Assembly (NCBI RefSeq): GCF_023716565.1
Contig: NZ_CP071849.1
Coordinates: forward strand, 1,612,001 to 1,676,000
DNA length: 64,000 bases
From: Vibrio sp. SCSIO 43136
GTDB taxonomy: Bacteria; Pseudomonadota; Gammaproteobacteria; Enterobacterales; Vibrionaceae
Direction of reading: 5' to 3'
Each line of letters starts with the position of its first letter. Position 1 is the first letter of the stretch. Below are positions 63,810 to 64,000 of the stretch, in pieces. A program made the translations under genes and the position numbers. The notes under the pieces were generated by a model. The model had not been told where the DNA came from, searched no databases, and saw only the letters and a list, made by a program, of their open reading frames with translations.

Positions 63810-64000
63810 CGGGTCTCCTTGGAAGCTGCAAAATCTAAATGGAATAATTTGAGTTCGAAAGGTCCAGAACGTTTGTCCGCAATCAGCAAGCCAACTTGTT
63901 CTATATCAGCAGCCACCAATACAGGAGCCCCCTCTACTAACCGCCCTCTAAACACCGCAATAAAATCGTTCAGTAAAAAAGATTGCTTGATGCGCTGGCC
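63806..64000 (-). CDS. C-terminal part of an unidentified protein
   Basis: The minus strand is open from the right edge to TGA at 63806-63808, giving 64 residues: FIAVFRGRLVEGAPVLVAAD, then IEQVGLLIADKRSGPFELKL, and FHLDFAASKETR. The family is not recognisable from this piece. It overlaps the start of the TIGR02450 gene by 4 bases. Confidence 0.65.
   Translation of the reverse strand, partial: GQRIKQSFLLNDFIAVFRGRLVEGAPVLVAADIEQVGLLIADKRSGPFELKLFHLDFAASKETR

Overview
The window looks like a chromosome segment of a marine Vibrio. The evidence is the set of gene families rather than any single marker: an mtlADR mannitol locus, a glmS preceded by a DeoR-type regulator, alginate-use genes (PL7 lyase, KdgM-type porin, sodium:solute symporter), a small Trp-rich TIGR02450 protein and a DUF5062-type protein, all with moderate A+T content and strong codon bias in the metabolic genes. 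No tRNA or rRNA gene was seen.

Layout. 1-1125 holds the N-terminal part of an unidentified minus-strand gene. 1596-16453 is mostly core and carbohydrate metabolism: a CNBD-CBS-DUF294 protein with a DEDDh exonuclease, a secreted GH9 glycosidase divergent from a sodium:solute symporter, BtuR, a KdgM-like porin, a pilin-like gene, a GNAT/DUF5062 pair, a PL7 alginate lyase, a homocysteine S-methyltransferase-family protein and a beta-hydroxyacid dehydrogenase. A short motif (TTGTCATAC and its TTGTATGAT form) recurs in front of the GH9, symporter, porin and alginate lyase genes, suggesting shared control. 16507-20742 is an Att-type ABC exporter operon. 21339-25148 is mtlA-mtlD-mtlR with CRP-like sites upstream. 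25194-28736 holds a HAD phosphatase, a LysR gene with a nonsense codon, a HigBA-type module with a broken toxin, and a lipoprotein. 28955-31660 is deoR-type regulator plus glmS.

31685-55210 is a Tn7-type transposon sitting about 25 bp after the glmS stop codon, the classical attTn7 position. Its two ends carry TnsB-site-like repeats: three head-to-tail at a 20-bp period at the glmS end and three spaced, inverted copies at the far end. It keeps tnsC and tnsD, has a tnsE broken by an exact 16-bp tandem duplication, and has no tnsA or tnsB. In their place sits an 8.7-kb block bounded on both sides by inward-facing IS3-family ends. This block is one minus-strand operon: WD40 protein, a 7-codon mini-gene with a strong ribosome binding site, MFS exporter, cysteine-synthase-like PLP enzyme, FMN reductase-like protein, GTP cyclohydrolase II-like enzyme, second WD40 protein and a SUMF1/EgtB/PvdO-fold protein. 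It reads like a small-molecule or modified-peptide biosynthesis and export cluster and is the best candidate for an undescribed system. On the other side of tnsCDE is a second cargo operon: a ParB-like protein (frameshifted at a Lys-Lys slippery run), a 1424-residue SF2 helicase with a C-terminal PD-(D/E)XK-like nuclease, and an 839-residue unknown protein. This resembles a three-gene anti-phage or anti-plasmid system.

55211-64000 returns to chromosomal genes: a (CTACGA)8 tract, a GIY-YIG protein with an in-frame stop before a further open stretch, a J-domain membrane protein, small secreted proteins, a choloylglycine-hydrolase-family amidase divergent from a LysR regulator, a GGDEF diguanylate cyclase, a lipoprotein and several small Vibrio-type hypothetical genes.
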